In this document: in pieces, positions 45,271-56,753 of the stretch
How positions within the stretch are numbered: position 1 is the first letter of the stretch
Layout: each line of letters starts with the position of its first letter
NCBI GenBank assembly: GCA_030685235.1
Contig: MU839087.1
Coordinates: 62,001-126,000, forward strand
Length of the DNA: 64,000 bases
Direction of reading: 5' to 3'
From: Copromyces sp. CBS 386.78
Lineage: Eukaryota; Ascomycota; Sordariomycetes; Sordariales; Sordariaceae
The notes under the pieces: generated by a model
Seen by the model: only the letters and a program-made list of their open reading frames with translations
Told to the model about the DNA's origin: nothing
Database searches by the model: none
Position numbers and translations under genes: made by a program

Positions 45271-46174
45271 ATGCAACCATTCCTCTCCGGAGAAACAACC
45301 CTCGCTCTCCTCCTCATTACTCTCACCCTCCTGCTCTTCGCTGCTGCTGGTGATGAACATCCGTACGAACCTTATCATCGCAAATATCCCGTGGAGGCCG
45401 GCCGGTCCAGCGTGGAGCTTGCCGCGGAACAGCCGCAGGTGAAGGCGGACGAGTTAGTTGTTAGGCTTGATGCCCTGCAACAGCAGACTGGCAACCTTGA
45501 CCGGGAGGAGAGGAGGAGGAGGAGGAGGAGGAGGACGACAACGACGGAGGTTGCAAGACGGGAGATTACAAGAAAGGGAGTCGGTTTTGGTCTCGGTAAG
45601 TTCATCATCCATGCATCCATGCATCCATCCATCCATCCGTTCGTTCGTTCTCGAGCGAGCAACAACAACAGCATGCATGCCCGCTTGGGACAAGAGCTAT
45701 CTAGCCAAGGTACCTAGCTAACACATTTGTTTCACACAAGCAAAACCAGAACCATACTCGTACCGGCTACGCTCGTCATCACTCACATCCCGCCTCCCGT
45801 CCCGCTTCCGGCCGAGGAACCTTGAGGTTTTAGCTGCGTTGCTAAGTCACCAGAGCTTACATACAAGTCCTCTGCCAACGACACCCCTGTCTCTCTCTTC
45901 CATACTCAAGTCAGATATGGCCGGGGGTTGGTCACTTGGTGGTCTGGGGCTGCCTTTGTTGAAGACGGTACGGGGACGTTCATTGCGGTCACTACAACAA
46001 TGTCGAGGGAAGAGCGTCAAGTACGTCGGTGGTGCTGGTGGTGGTACTATTGGTGAGGAAGAGGTTTGGCAGTGGCAACGCGAAAGGCGTGGTGAGGAGA
46101 AGCCTAGTGAACTTCAACTTCAGCAGGGTTTGAGAAGTGCCGGTGGGAGGGCGGTCGAGGTTATTGGAGATTAA
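45271..46174 (+). CDS. Putative N-terminally anchored basic protein
   Basis: Two exons (45271-45595 and 45750-46174) join in phase to 249 residues. The ATG context CAAAATGC is good. Residues 9-27 (TTLALLLITLTLLLFAAAG) form a signal peptide or membrane anchor. An acidic/neutral stretch follows, then an Arg-run (REE followed by eight or more Arg) and a Gly/Arg-rich C-terminus (GGWSLGGLGLPLLK, GGAGGGTIGEEEVW). No known domain is recognised. The Arg-run comes from a GAGGAG microsatellite, and the 154-nt intron contains a CATC microsatellite. The locus is thus rich in simple repeats and the model is uncertain. Confidence 0.45.
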
Positions 46175-47012
46175 CAAGTTCTCACTTATCGCGCCTGTCT
46201 ACCTACCTATGTGGGGAAGATGGTAGACGAAGGCGAGGGGATCAATACCATGTTGGAAAATTCTCCTATGATTCTTCAAATTCTTGATCGTTGTGGGTGA
46301 GTCCCGCCTTTAAGATTACTTTCCGTCGATGTCTGCACGTTTCTCCGCTGCTGGCTGGTTAAAGTCGACGTTGTTTTTCACACGCCGAAGGGTACCATCG
46401 TTTTACACCTGTCACGGGGAGGCTTGTAACTCTGGGAAGTAGTATTAGCGGCAGGATCGAAAGGGATGACTAGGGATTTTGAATATGTGGGTGGTGGTAT
46501 CAACTGGGTTAGACATAGTGACCAAGGGCCAGGTTTTATATAGCGAACGTTGTTCTTAATTCTAGGGATATCTAATCTACATGACATTCAAATCGTTTCA
46601 GTGGAACAACTAAGTGTTATTTAAGCTGCTGGTCCCCTTACGGTAGTACATAGGTATCTATCTATTTTGGTTGCTAGCTAAGGTACCTAATGATGACTAC
46701 TACTGATACGCTAGTCATCCACGATCATCAATGCTTGATCATCATATCTCCGCTTGCTCAAATCAAGCTTCGCTTCACTTTTACTCCCATGGTCATTTCC
46801 AATTTCCCTCCTTTTCATCATATGCAACCCTCCATTAAGCAAAGAAATCATCTTCGCTTTGTTAGGTAGGGAGGTTCTCAGGCGGAACACCAATCCAGCG
46901 CTCCATCTTTCTCAAACCCCCTCAAGTAACCATATTCCTAACCATATTTCATATCAATACCATCCAAAAACTCAAGATATTATCAATACCCCCGACTTCA
47001 TGCAGGCCCTGG
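46175..47012. other. Convergent 3' regions
   Basis: No gene recognised between the putative anchored protein and the end of the kinase gene. Confidence 0.45.
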
Positions 47013-49576
47013 TTATTTCCGCAACTGAGGTATGGTCCTTGCCACATCAGCCCAGCTTGGCGCGGTAGGCAAAGAAGGAATCTTCTTCCCAGTGGCCGTA
47101 CGACTGTAACCACTCTCTACGGAGGGAGCAGTACTCGTCGAAGGAGCGAAACTGACAACACTAGAGTCGTCTCGCATGTCACGTTCTTCGTTGTCTGCGT
47201 GATTTTCTCGACTTGCGACGCTTTCGGCTCTCTCAATATCCTCTTCATAACCCAGACCGAGACCGACACTCTCGGCCCTGATGGCTGTAGCAGCATCGTT
47301 ATAGTGAGATTCGGCTATCATCTCGTCAGGCTTCTTGGTGATTCGATCGGGATATGGACTCTTGACATTGGGAGTGTTTTCAACCGTCGTTGGCATGCTG
47401 AGGTCGGAATAGAGCGATCTGCTCAGGCTAAGGGTTGAACTGCTCATGCTGTTCTGAGTGCTGTCGGCGGAAGATGTGTTGCGATTGTACCGTGGTGTGC
47501 TGGGCGTGCTGGACCTAATAGGTGTGGCAGGATTGACGGCTCGAGGTAAGCGGGAAGCTGAAGTGCTGGGACGCAATGGATAATTGGCAGGAACAACCTC
47601 AAGCGTTGGACTCCTCTTGGGCCCAACGGCTGGGATTGGCGAGTTAAGCAGGTTAGCTGGACGAACGATCGAGTCCCTCCGTATCGAATCTCGACGAGTC
47701 GCACTCTGCGGTACCGGAATACTACTAGTACCGGTTGAGACGGCTTGAGAGTAGCTTGGACGAGCATTAAGATCGGCGATGGGGGTGGGCATTTTGACAA
47801 GAGTTTGTACGGCTGGGGCGGACGACGAAATTGCTGGCAGAGGATGCGTTGATGGTCTTGATGGCATCTTCAAACCGCTTGGGGCGGAAATCGCTTTCGT
47901 CGATGCTGGGGCAGGAGTGCTGGTTCGGCGCGAGGCGATTGGAACCCGTTGCCTTTTACCAGTTTGGAGCTCCATCAATCGAGCCTCAAGCCTCTTTCTT
48001 TCCTCAGCCTCGTTTTCCACCCTCTTTTCCAGCTGCTCACAGATTTGTTTGAACCTCTCAGCAACATGGTTGGTCTCATTTCTGATTCGAGCTTCGTATG
48101 TGGCATCCTTGGCTTCGAGCTCGGCTAGCCTCTTGGTGATCTTTTCGTGCTCGGCCAGTAGTCGCTTGCGGTCTTCGGTGACGTGCTTGAGGCGCGAATC
48201 AAGCTTTTCAGTCACAAACCGACTGCTCTTCTTGCAGCAAGAGGCATGATAAACCTGGTCGATACCACCTAGCTCAACCAGCTCCAGATCGGCTTCGTCC
48301 GCCGCGGGCCGCTCCGATGGTTTCGTGGACGACATCCTCCTGATCAGGTTGACTGTGTGCTTCGGACCCACTGTAGGCGCTCTGAAGTCCTTGTAGTCCT
48401 GGGTTGCCAGCGCATACCTTTCCAGGTTACCTAAGAATTGGTCGAGCAGAGCATCCCTCCCTTGTTCTGGTAGCTTGCCGGCAACGTGGTCGAACTCGGC
48501 TATCTTGGCGCCATAGACAACTGTTGAGATGTTCAACAACACCATACCGAGTGAGTAAACATCAGCAGCCCGCATTGACCACTCATCACTGACGCGGCTG
48601 ACCTCGGGTGCCCTCCACTTCGGGGTTCCCTGTTGCCCGAGAGTAAGAGTGTTTTCCCGGTCATGGACGTCTCTTGCTATGCCGAAGTCCGCCAGGTAGA
48701 CTCTTCCAGGGCTCAAGAGGATATTGCCGGGCTTGAGGTCCAGATGGCGCACGTCGGACTTGTGGAGATAGGCCAGTGCGCGGGTGAGGCAGCCCATCAT
48801 CTGGCGCATATACCTGAACAAGCAGCGATTCCCGTAAGAGGGGGAAACATGCTTGGCGGGAAGCTGAAGGTAAGGGGATTCGAGGGCGCCCAGGTCAGTC
48901 AGATCTAGCGTGGCCAGGCGAGAGAGGATCTCATCGCGATCGTCTTGGCCAGTCTGGAGAAGGTGCAGGTCGTTAAACAGATCATCCAGATTGCACACGG
49001 CGACAGGCCACAGCAAGAGGTACAGTTCGGGTACGTTGCGGTAGCAGTAGGAACCAATGAGTTTGACAATGTGTTCATGCTCGAGCTTTTCCATCACCTT
49101 GGCCTCCTGCCGTAGGTCTTCAAGTCGAATATGCCGTCGCTGGGGAATATGCTTGCGCGCCAGGCGTATCGAGCGGTTCTTGACAGTGAGGTAGACTTTG
49201 TCGACGACGCCATAGCTCCCGCGGCCCAATTGGTTATTGGGGTTGTTCTTGAACTGGTCGTGATGCCGTTTCGCTTTTTCGAGGTGCTCGGGGGTGGTGT
49301 CTGTGTGCTTTCCACTGGATAGGAGTTAGCCAAGTGCCTAGATGAGGAAAGATACAAGACCTGGAAGGGTGTAACGCACATTCCGGACCAATGACCTGAT
49401 GATGACTCCCACTCCTTGATGATCTCCCTCTCGTGAGCCTCAAGTTCCTGGTGTGACAGTCGTTCGACTCGTCCCCAATGGGTGGTGGGCAGGGCCTTCT
49501 GCCATTCGTTTCGTGACTCAGACCGCGACATGGCGGCGACTGGAGGGTGACCGGGGATCGCAAACGAAGACGGCAA
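47013..49576 (-). CDS. Serine/threonine protein kinase with coiled-coil and Ser/Pro-rich tail
   Basis: Two exons (49576-49380 and 49314-47013) give 832 residues; a second in-frame ATG at 49531 (MSRSESRNEW) would give 817. The kinase domain covers roughly residues 90-370: glycine loop LGRGSYGVVDKV, catalytic loop VRHLDLKPGNILL (HLD in place of the usual HRD), DFG in YLADFGIARD, and APE-type RAPEVSRVSDEWS. Helix ADVYSLGMVLLNI and MSSTKPSERPAADEADLE follow. Next is a coiled coil (about 390-475: RKRLLAEHEKITKRLAELEAKDATYEARI...EERKRLEARLMEL). The rest is a long Ser/Pro/Thr-rich, probably phosphorylated tail. Such kinases with a large unstructured tail are common in Pezizomycotina and mostly uncharacterised. 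Substrates unknown. Confidence 0.88.
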
Positions 49577-49687
49577 CCGAATGGAGAAATTCGAGGGTTG
49601 CTGGCTGGGCTAGGAGTCACGACGCTGAGGGTCTTGGGGAGAGGACTAGGGATATGAGAAGAAGAGATTGGAGGACAGAAAGTTGTG

Positions 49688-49719
<32 letters not shown>

Positions 49720-50321
49720 GCCAAAAACCACATCGATATCCAACCCCAAAACGAGAGACCAAAACCTTTTGAAGAATGGAAGGTCGAGTCGATGATGAAC
49801 ATGCAAATGCAAAGTGCAAGTGGATGCAGAACATAACAGCACACTGCAACTTCCCCAGTTGGGCATTGCACTTGGTGGGAATTTCGCAGGACCGCATCCA
49901 CTGCAGGCACCCGCCAAATCGACAGTGTCAGTTAGTGTCGAGGTCTTTTGCTCGTTCAAGAGCGGGTTGGGGGTACTTGGGCTCTAACAGGGCGCCCTCC
50001 CATGGAAGCAGCAGCAAGTGCCATTGGCTAGCGAATGGAACCTTGGAGCGGCTGAGCTAGCACTTTGCAGTGGTGAGCGTGGCGCTGTTGGACGATGGCA
50101 CTTGAGAAGAAGAAGACGAGCTGCCCGTTGTGGAATGGGATTTCAAGAAGCGGAACAAGCCATCATCCTGTCCTGCAGAGAGGAGGTTATATGGTAGATC
50201 TGGATGGTGACAAACACCAAAAAGGCATGTAGAGTGTTTTCGAGAAGAGAGAAGGGAAAGATGAAGACAAAAATGGCCCTCGTCCAATCTTTGTTTTTTT
50301 GATCGACTCCAGTTGGGATGG
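49577..50321. other. Kinase promoter region
   Basis: No gene. A run of 28 A lies at 49688-49715, i.e. a T-run on the coding strand of the kinase leader. It is followed by sequence up to the GATGG target duplication of the retrotransposon. Confidence 0.5.
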
Positions 50322-50488
50322 TGTGATAATATGGGTCTGAAAGTAGGGGGTTCAACGTGGCTGTATTGTGTGTGTTCTGTTGTGCTAATCCGCACTTGGC
50401 TCGATATCTGGCATCTAGTATAAATCCCGCAGTTAATCTACTCCTCAATCCCGTGACTATGCACGTACATATCCCCTGCCGTCTAATA
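50322..50488 (-). repeat. 3' LTR of the copia element
   Basis: 167 bp, aligned end to end with 55684-55850; differences are transitions. It is less mutated than the other LTR in its first third. Confidence 0.93.
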
Positions 50489-53400
50489 CACCCCCTTAGA
50501 TCTGGCGTACAAACCGTACTAAATCTACCTAAAAATGCCTTAAAATCCTTTTAAAACTAACTAGAAATAATATTATTCCTAAATATAATCCCTAATTATT
50601 CTTTATTACAATAGTTTTTAAATTATTATTCGTAAGAGTTATTAATAGATATATTCGCTATTTCGTTATTTATATCCTCTTTACTAGAGTCTTCTATACT
50701 TTTAAAGCGCCCTATAACGATATTTCCGTTGCTAAACTCCTATAATTGAATTAGTAGCCGCTATAATTCTACGAGTCTTAATTATTTTAGCGAAATTAAA
50801 TAAGTTACGGAAGGGAAGCTCTTTGTAAGCCTATTAGCAATTTACTTTTTAATTAGTACGTATACTATATTAATTAATTTCTTTTTTTATATTTACTTTA
50901 ATTAATATTTATATACGTTTATATACTTGAATTTCATAACGAACTATATTCCTTCCTTTATAATAAAGCGGATCGTTTATTTATTATTGTACTTTATAGG
51001 GGTTCCCTCTTAATTTAGGAAATTTAATATAAGTTTATTGAATAGGCAGCGGGCGTAAATCGCTTCCTTAGTATTTTAGTTTAAGGATAATAATTTAATT
51101 TTTATTAATAAGGTTATAACGGTATTTTATTTATTAGTACGCTAGTCGATAGTACTATTTAGTAACCGTATTACGAATACTTATAAATTCTTACGATTAA
51201 GGGAATTATTTATAAATAAGGAGTTAATTATAACGTAGAAGTCTTAATAGTCTTTACTACTTAATTGAAGGGCGAAATTTTAAATTGTAAAAAGATAGAA
51301 AATTATCCGATTTATTATTACGTAATAAGTAGGATTAGGGTTGGAGTTAAATTGAGCGAGTTTTGAAATTGGGAAGGCGACGTTTAGTTGTAATATAACG
51401 GCGATATAGAGGATAGAGCCGATTTTTACTTAGTACGTAATAATTTCGTATAGTATAGTATTATTTTAGTAGGGGAGTAATTCCTTTTTAGTTATTAGGG
51501 TTGTATATAGTTTTTTAGTTCGTTTTACCTTATTGGCGATCTTTTGGATATATTTACGCTAAGAGAGTTAAATTAGCCTTTTTTCGCGGTTTCGAATAAT
51601 TTCGATATTTAGGAACTATTTTAATAGATTTCCGCCGGTTAATTAATAATTTTTCTCTATAGTAATTATTACCCCCTTAGTAATAGCGATCTCTTAATCT
51701 TTATATTTATAAATAATAATAATATTATTAATATAAAAGAATAAGAAAATGTTATTTTTAACGAGGATATTAGGTTCTATAGGGAGAGGATTTATATTTA
51801 TAGTAATTAGGGTTCTAATAAGTTCTTATTGCTAGAGGAGAAGAGATTTCTATAGATTATATAGCGCCCATAGTAGCCGGAATATTTAGCCTTTCCTTAT
51901 ATAATTAGGGGGAGGTTTTATATATATTAATTTATTAAGTAGTATATTTACGAATATATTTTTTACATTATATTAGGTTAAATCGAAGTTAAAGTAGGCT
52001 ATTATTACTATTAGGATACGGAATAATCTAATTATTAGAGTCGTTATATATATTTTTCGTATACTATTTTTAAATTGTTGATCTCTATATATAATTAGAC
52101 GTGCCTTATATTTGAAGAAACGGCCGTTTTAATCGAATTTATAAATATATATTTATATTAAGCCGAGTATTTCGTTATTTCTAGGTTCTTCGGTGTTAAT
52201 TTACTTTTAGGATTTAAAATCTTTATATTTATTTAGGTATTCCTTTTCTACTTCTTTAAAGAATTTTCTAAAGGGATAAGAATTGAATTATTTATAATTA
52301 TTAGGAAGGGGTAGAAAGTTAGATTAATAGAGGGTTTTTAATATACTTTTTACTTTATAGTAATATATAAATTCCTTTATTATTTTTAATTTAGGGTTAT
52401 AGCCGGGGTCGATTTTAATTCCCTTCTCTTTTATTTCTTTTAAGAAGGTTTAGTCTACGACTTTATCTCCTTAAATACTTATTAGTCTACTTTCCTATAC
52501 GGATATAAAGGATGTAGCCTATATGAAGTATTAATTTATAGTTAATTATAAATTTTTATTAAATTGAAAGAGGTCAGTTATTAGAAATACGGTTAGGTTT
52601 TTAGGAGGGGTTAGTAAATACCCTTCTTCTTTATCCTTTAAATTTAATACTATATTTTAAAAATCCGACGACTTCTATATTAGCGGTATTAATAGGGGTT
52701 CTTCTAAAAACCCTTACGGGTTTTTTAAACCCGCTTGCGGATTTTATATCCTAAATTCCTCTTTTTCCCTTAATATATTCAATTCGTCTAGAAAGCTTTG
52801 GGTAATAAGGCTAGGAATTCCTTCCTTAATAGTATTGAGCTAAAGGAGATTTATTTGCGCGGTATTTACTTAATAGAAATTTTTTAGTTATATAGTTAAT
52901 TCTTTAAAGGAGATATTAAAGGTATTATAAATTTCTTTAATATTATTAGAAAATACTTTATTTTTATTAAATACGACGTTTTGTATAATAACGATAATAT
53001 TCGTATATAGGTTCCAAATCCGGTAGATATTAATTAATTAGTACCCTATTAAATACCTAATTTATATACGGTCTTTAAGTTTTATAATTTTATTCTATTC
53101 CTTTATTATTTTTATAGAGAGGGCGAAGGCTTTATAACTATAGATTTTAAGGTGTATAATAATTGGGGACGGATTTGCTAGTAGGACGATACTATTTTTG
53201 AGTTAATAAAACGTTTTAAATCTCTCCTTGGGGGATTTCTAATAATATTTAGCTTTAGGAGTCAAATTATATAAATACGTAATTACTCTAGTAATTTCTA
53301 GCTATAGTTTATAGGGCAAATTCGCACCCGAATGTATTACTGCCGCCTTAGTTTTAATTATACCCCTTGAACGCTTTGCGCCGCTGTTTTAAATTTGTAT

Positions 53401-55669
53401 ATAAAGTGTTAAAGGTTCGATATTAATTCCTTTATTAGAAAACTAGGCGGTAATTTTTTTGCTATTTGTTATTTTATTATTATATTTGACGATATAAAGT
53501 ACTAGTTAGTATTTCGTTTATAGACTTGTAAATAAGGATTTTAAATATATAATAATAGAATTTACTTTTTAATTGCCTAAGTAATATATTTAGATAAACT
53601 TAAATTATTAATTTATAATTATTATTAAATTCGAATATTTTATATTACCGAATTTTACTTTCTTATATAAAAAGAAGTCGATAGCGAAATATAACCCGGG
53701 TCCTTTGAAGTAATCCCGAGCTTCCTTATGTACTTAGCACTTTAATTTGGCTTTTACGTATAAATGGTAGTAAATTAGATCTAATCCCTTTAATCGAATG
53801 CTATATATTTATTCGGTAAATTTGGCGAAAGTATTAGGGTTAAAGTAGTTAAATTGAAAATATTAGCGGAGAAGATCTCTTTCTCGGGGCTTTTATTTAG
53901 AATAATTGGAATATTGTATAGTAAAAAAAGATTTATTAAGGCTATTATTCTATAGGGGGATATATTTTAATATAAATTAATTATAATAAGAGTAGATATT
54001 ATAAATTAGGGAATTTATAAGGTTGGAACGTAAGTAACTATTTTTATAGTCCTAAAAGATCTGCTCTTCTTCGAGTTTTCTTAAAGAAACGAAGTTATAG
54101 GCTATATTTAGTACTAATACGATATTAGTAAGGTGTAAATTACGACCCCCTTTATTGTTTTAGATTATTAATATAATACTATTATATCCTTCGATAAGTA
54201 TACGTTTATCCCTAGCCTATATATAATTACTAAAGTTTATAAGAATTAAGTCGTCGAATTAATTAATTTTATTAAAAATATAGATTATTATACTTAAATC
54301 GAGGATTACTAAATTTCTTAGTAAGTATATAGTATTATAATAATTTATAATAAGTATTAAAAAATTATTCTTGCTAATTCGGCAACCGAATTAGTTTTTA
54401 TTATTTTTGTTCGCTTATTTGAAGCGGTTGACGGCCTTTTTAAAGTATTTATCCTTCTTTAAATTTACTTCTACCTATTTCCGGATAGTAGGAGATTCGA
54501 TTTAATTATTGAAAGCTATTTATAACTTTATATAATAGTATTATTTTAATTTATAGCCGTGAAATTTATAGAATTTGTACGGTAATCGGAGTTTTTTTAA
54601 CGAGGGTAAGGATAAGGAGGAGGTACGCTTATTCTTATTAATATTCTTTTTAAAAGCGGATCTCTTACCGGTTATTTTTATAGCTTTTCCCCGTCCTTCT
54701 ACCTCTGGGCTAGGTTATTTATTATTATTAGGAGCGTCCTCTTTAATAGGTTTATTATTTAATATAATTATGAATGCTATACTTTTAAGTAGGGGGGCGC
54801 GACCTTTTCCTTAAATAGCGTTCGTTATTACTACTTTACGAAAGTCCTTAATTACAGTTCGGAAGGAGATTTAGAAATTAGGATCTTCTTCGATCTTTTT
54901 ATTATATTAAAATTGATAAGTTTTTACTTAATTATTATACAGAAAAAATCTAATTATATTATAGAATTTTAGAAATTAGAGGTCGGGTTCGTTAGTATTA
55001 GGGATTTGCCGGGCGATATAGAAGGTTATAGCCGATTTTTATTAGAAGGTCTAATTAAATTAGTTATAGTTTCTTTTCGCGGGGGGTTTAAAAAGGTTAA
55101 AGAGGGTAGCCCTAGTAAGTTTCTTAGTTTTACGGTTATTAAAGGAAGCGGATTTGGAGAGGTTATTGTATTATTTATATAATTTAATATATTAAATAAA
55201 GTTAGTCTCGCGGTATTAATTTCTAACGATTTCGGTTATTTATCGATTTAGCGTAGTTTTTTTAATATTTAGGTCCGAAAAAGCCTTAATTTTAGTACGC
55301 TAATCCTATTTCTCAGTTATATAATTATAATAATTGCGTTTATAAAAGAAGTTATAAATCCGCGCTACGTTGGAAAATTCTCGCTCCTTAGTTTTATATT
55401 CGGCGGAGGTCTCTCCTTCGGGGGGTGTACTTTAATAGTTAACAATATTAGGTTCTTTTAGGTTAATAAGCTAGGGTACGCAGTTTACTAGATCGATATA
55501 TTTTTAAAGGCCGAAATTTTAGGCTTAGGAAATAAAGGTATTTTCCTACGCGGGCTAATTCTTAGGTATATTAAGTATAACGCTATTATTAAATTTAGTT
55601 GTAAAAGATATTATTATTTCGGTTTTCGGGTTATTAAATTGCTAGCGATAGCTTTAAACGATTGAATTA

Positions 55670-55683
55670 ATAAGACTCTTAAT
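55670..55683 (-). other. Primer-binding site matching tRNA-Lys(CTT) nucleotides 26-39
   Basis: The plus strand here reads ATAAGACTCTTAAT, directly abutting the LTR. The tRNA-Lys gene of this window has GTGAGACTCTTAAT at nucleotides 26-39; both differences are G-to-A, as RIP would produce. Use of a tRNA half ending at nucleotide 39 is known from Drosophila copia with initiator tRNA-Met. Confidence 0.75.
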
Positions 55684-55850
55684 TGTAATAATATAAGTCT
55701 AAAAGTAGGAGGTTTAATGTAGTTGTATTATATATGTTCTGTTATGTTGATCCGCACCTGGCTCGATATCTGGCATCTGGTATAAATCCCGCAGCTAATC
55801 TGCTCTTCAATCCCGTGACTGTGTACGTACATATCCCCTGCCGTCTGACA
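55684..55850 (-). repeat. 5' LTR of the copia element
   Basis: 167 bp, partner of 50322-50488. It ends CTGACA followed by the target duplication GATGG. Confidence 0.93.
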
Positions 55851-55855
55851 GATGG

Positions 55856-56753
55856 ATGGCCCAACAGGGCTGAGCTGGGGCGCTGCGGTCACTCCCGAAC
55901 TCCACTAAGTGACGAACTCCAGAAGTGGAAACTAGCCCGGGCCGGGGCGGGGCCGGGGACGGGACGATTTAAACTCGCCGTGACCACGAGTCCGTCTCCG
56001 TCTTTCATCCGATCAAGAGCCGTTTAAACTACATAGAATGCGGTGCCATGATTCGCATTTGTTGTTGGGTCCAGACCCCGACTCCTCTATCGATGACTTG
56101 GTCAGCGTTCCTGCTGACTATCTGAAAAATTCGCATCCCGCCCCTCCAAGCCGGGACACGGAATATTGATGCTGTGCATGGTTTTCACCACCAGGCCAGA
56201 CCCCTATGACAGAAGGTAAACTGTGCCTTTTTAAATGCGGTTTTTCAGTTAGTTCCCCGCAATTCCAATCATTGACGACCTTGCCAAAAGACCCCCTAGG
56301 TTAAAGTCTTTGGTACTTGATTTAAAGCTTTAAAACCTGCCAAGGCCAGGTATCCAGTACTTGGCACGGTCCACATTCCAATGATCAGTAATCGCAAAAC
56401 AGTCGGCCTTGACCTCTAAACTGCCCTGCATCTACTCCACCGGGCAGCTTTCACATGCATCGTGGATCGTCAATCTTCAACTTGACAGCTTCAAATGTTC
56501 AACAAAGCACACTCGATTTGTGAATACACAAACCACTTTGGACGTTAGACTCTATTCGTCCCATAAGGTCCACGTTTTGCGTGTTTGTCCCCCTGTGACA
56601 GCCGCAGCAAACATCAGCTCCAACACCAACCCCACGTCTTGGCGCTCCTTCCCCCTTCAGCTCGCCCGTTTATCCATTATCCACCCCAGTCTCCCGCCTC
56701 TCTCCTCCCCCATCCCCCTTTTTGAAACCCAACAATCATCGACTGTGACTTTC
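55856..56753. other. Promoter and leader of the bZIP gene
   Basis: No gene recognised. The last 150 bases are CT-rich (CCCCCATCCCCC). A short GC-rich GGGGCCGGGG tract lies at 55930-55965, just after the retrotransposon. The open frame covering the leader is in phase with the gene from 56409, but the preferred start is 56754. Confidence 0.5.

Larger units (their letters stand above)
50322..55850 (-). mobile_element. RIP-mutated Ty1/copia LTR retrotransposon
   Basis: A complete element of 5529 bp. Two 167-bp LTRs (50322-50488 and 55684-55850) begin TGT and end with TGACA or its mutated form. They are flanked by the identical 5-bp target duplication GATGG (50317-50321 and 55851-55855). The interior is very AT-rich. 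On the minus strand near 51.75-51.66 kb is a copia-type reverse transcriptase core, FFYINNIIII, where the catalytic Asp pair reads Asn-Asn through G-to-A changes. A polypurine tract (minus-strand AAGGGGGTG, 50489-50497) sits next to the left, i.e. 3', LTR. A primer-binding site for tRNA-Lys sits next to the right, i.e. 5', LTR. Many stops throughout: not autonomous. Confidence 0.93.

Noticed and set aside
54575..54814. 79-codon plus-strand frame inside the AT-rich block
   Set aside because: It is on the non-coding strand of the RIPed copia element.
50322..55850. Interpreting the AT-rich block as a centromere core or a recent foreign insertion
   Set aside because: LTRs, target duplication, PBS, polypurine tract and reverse-transcriptase motif explain it as one RIPed retrotransposon.
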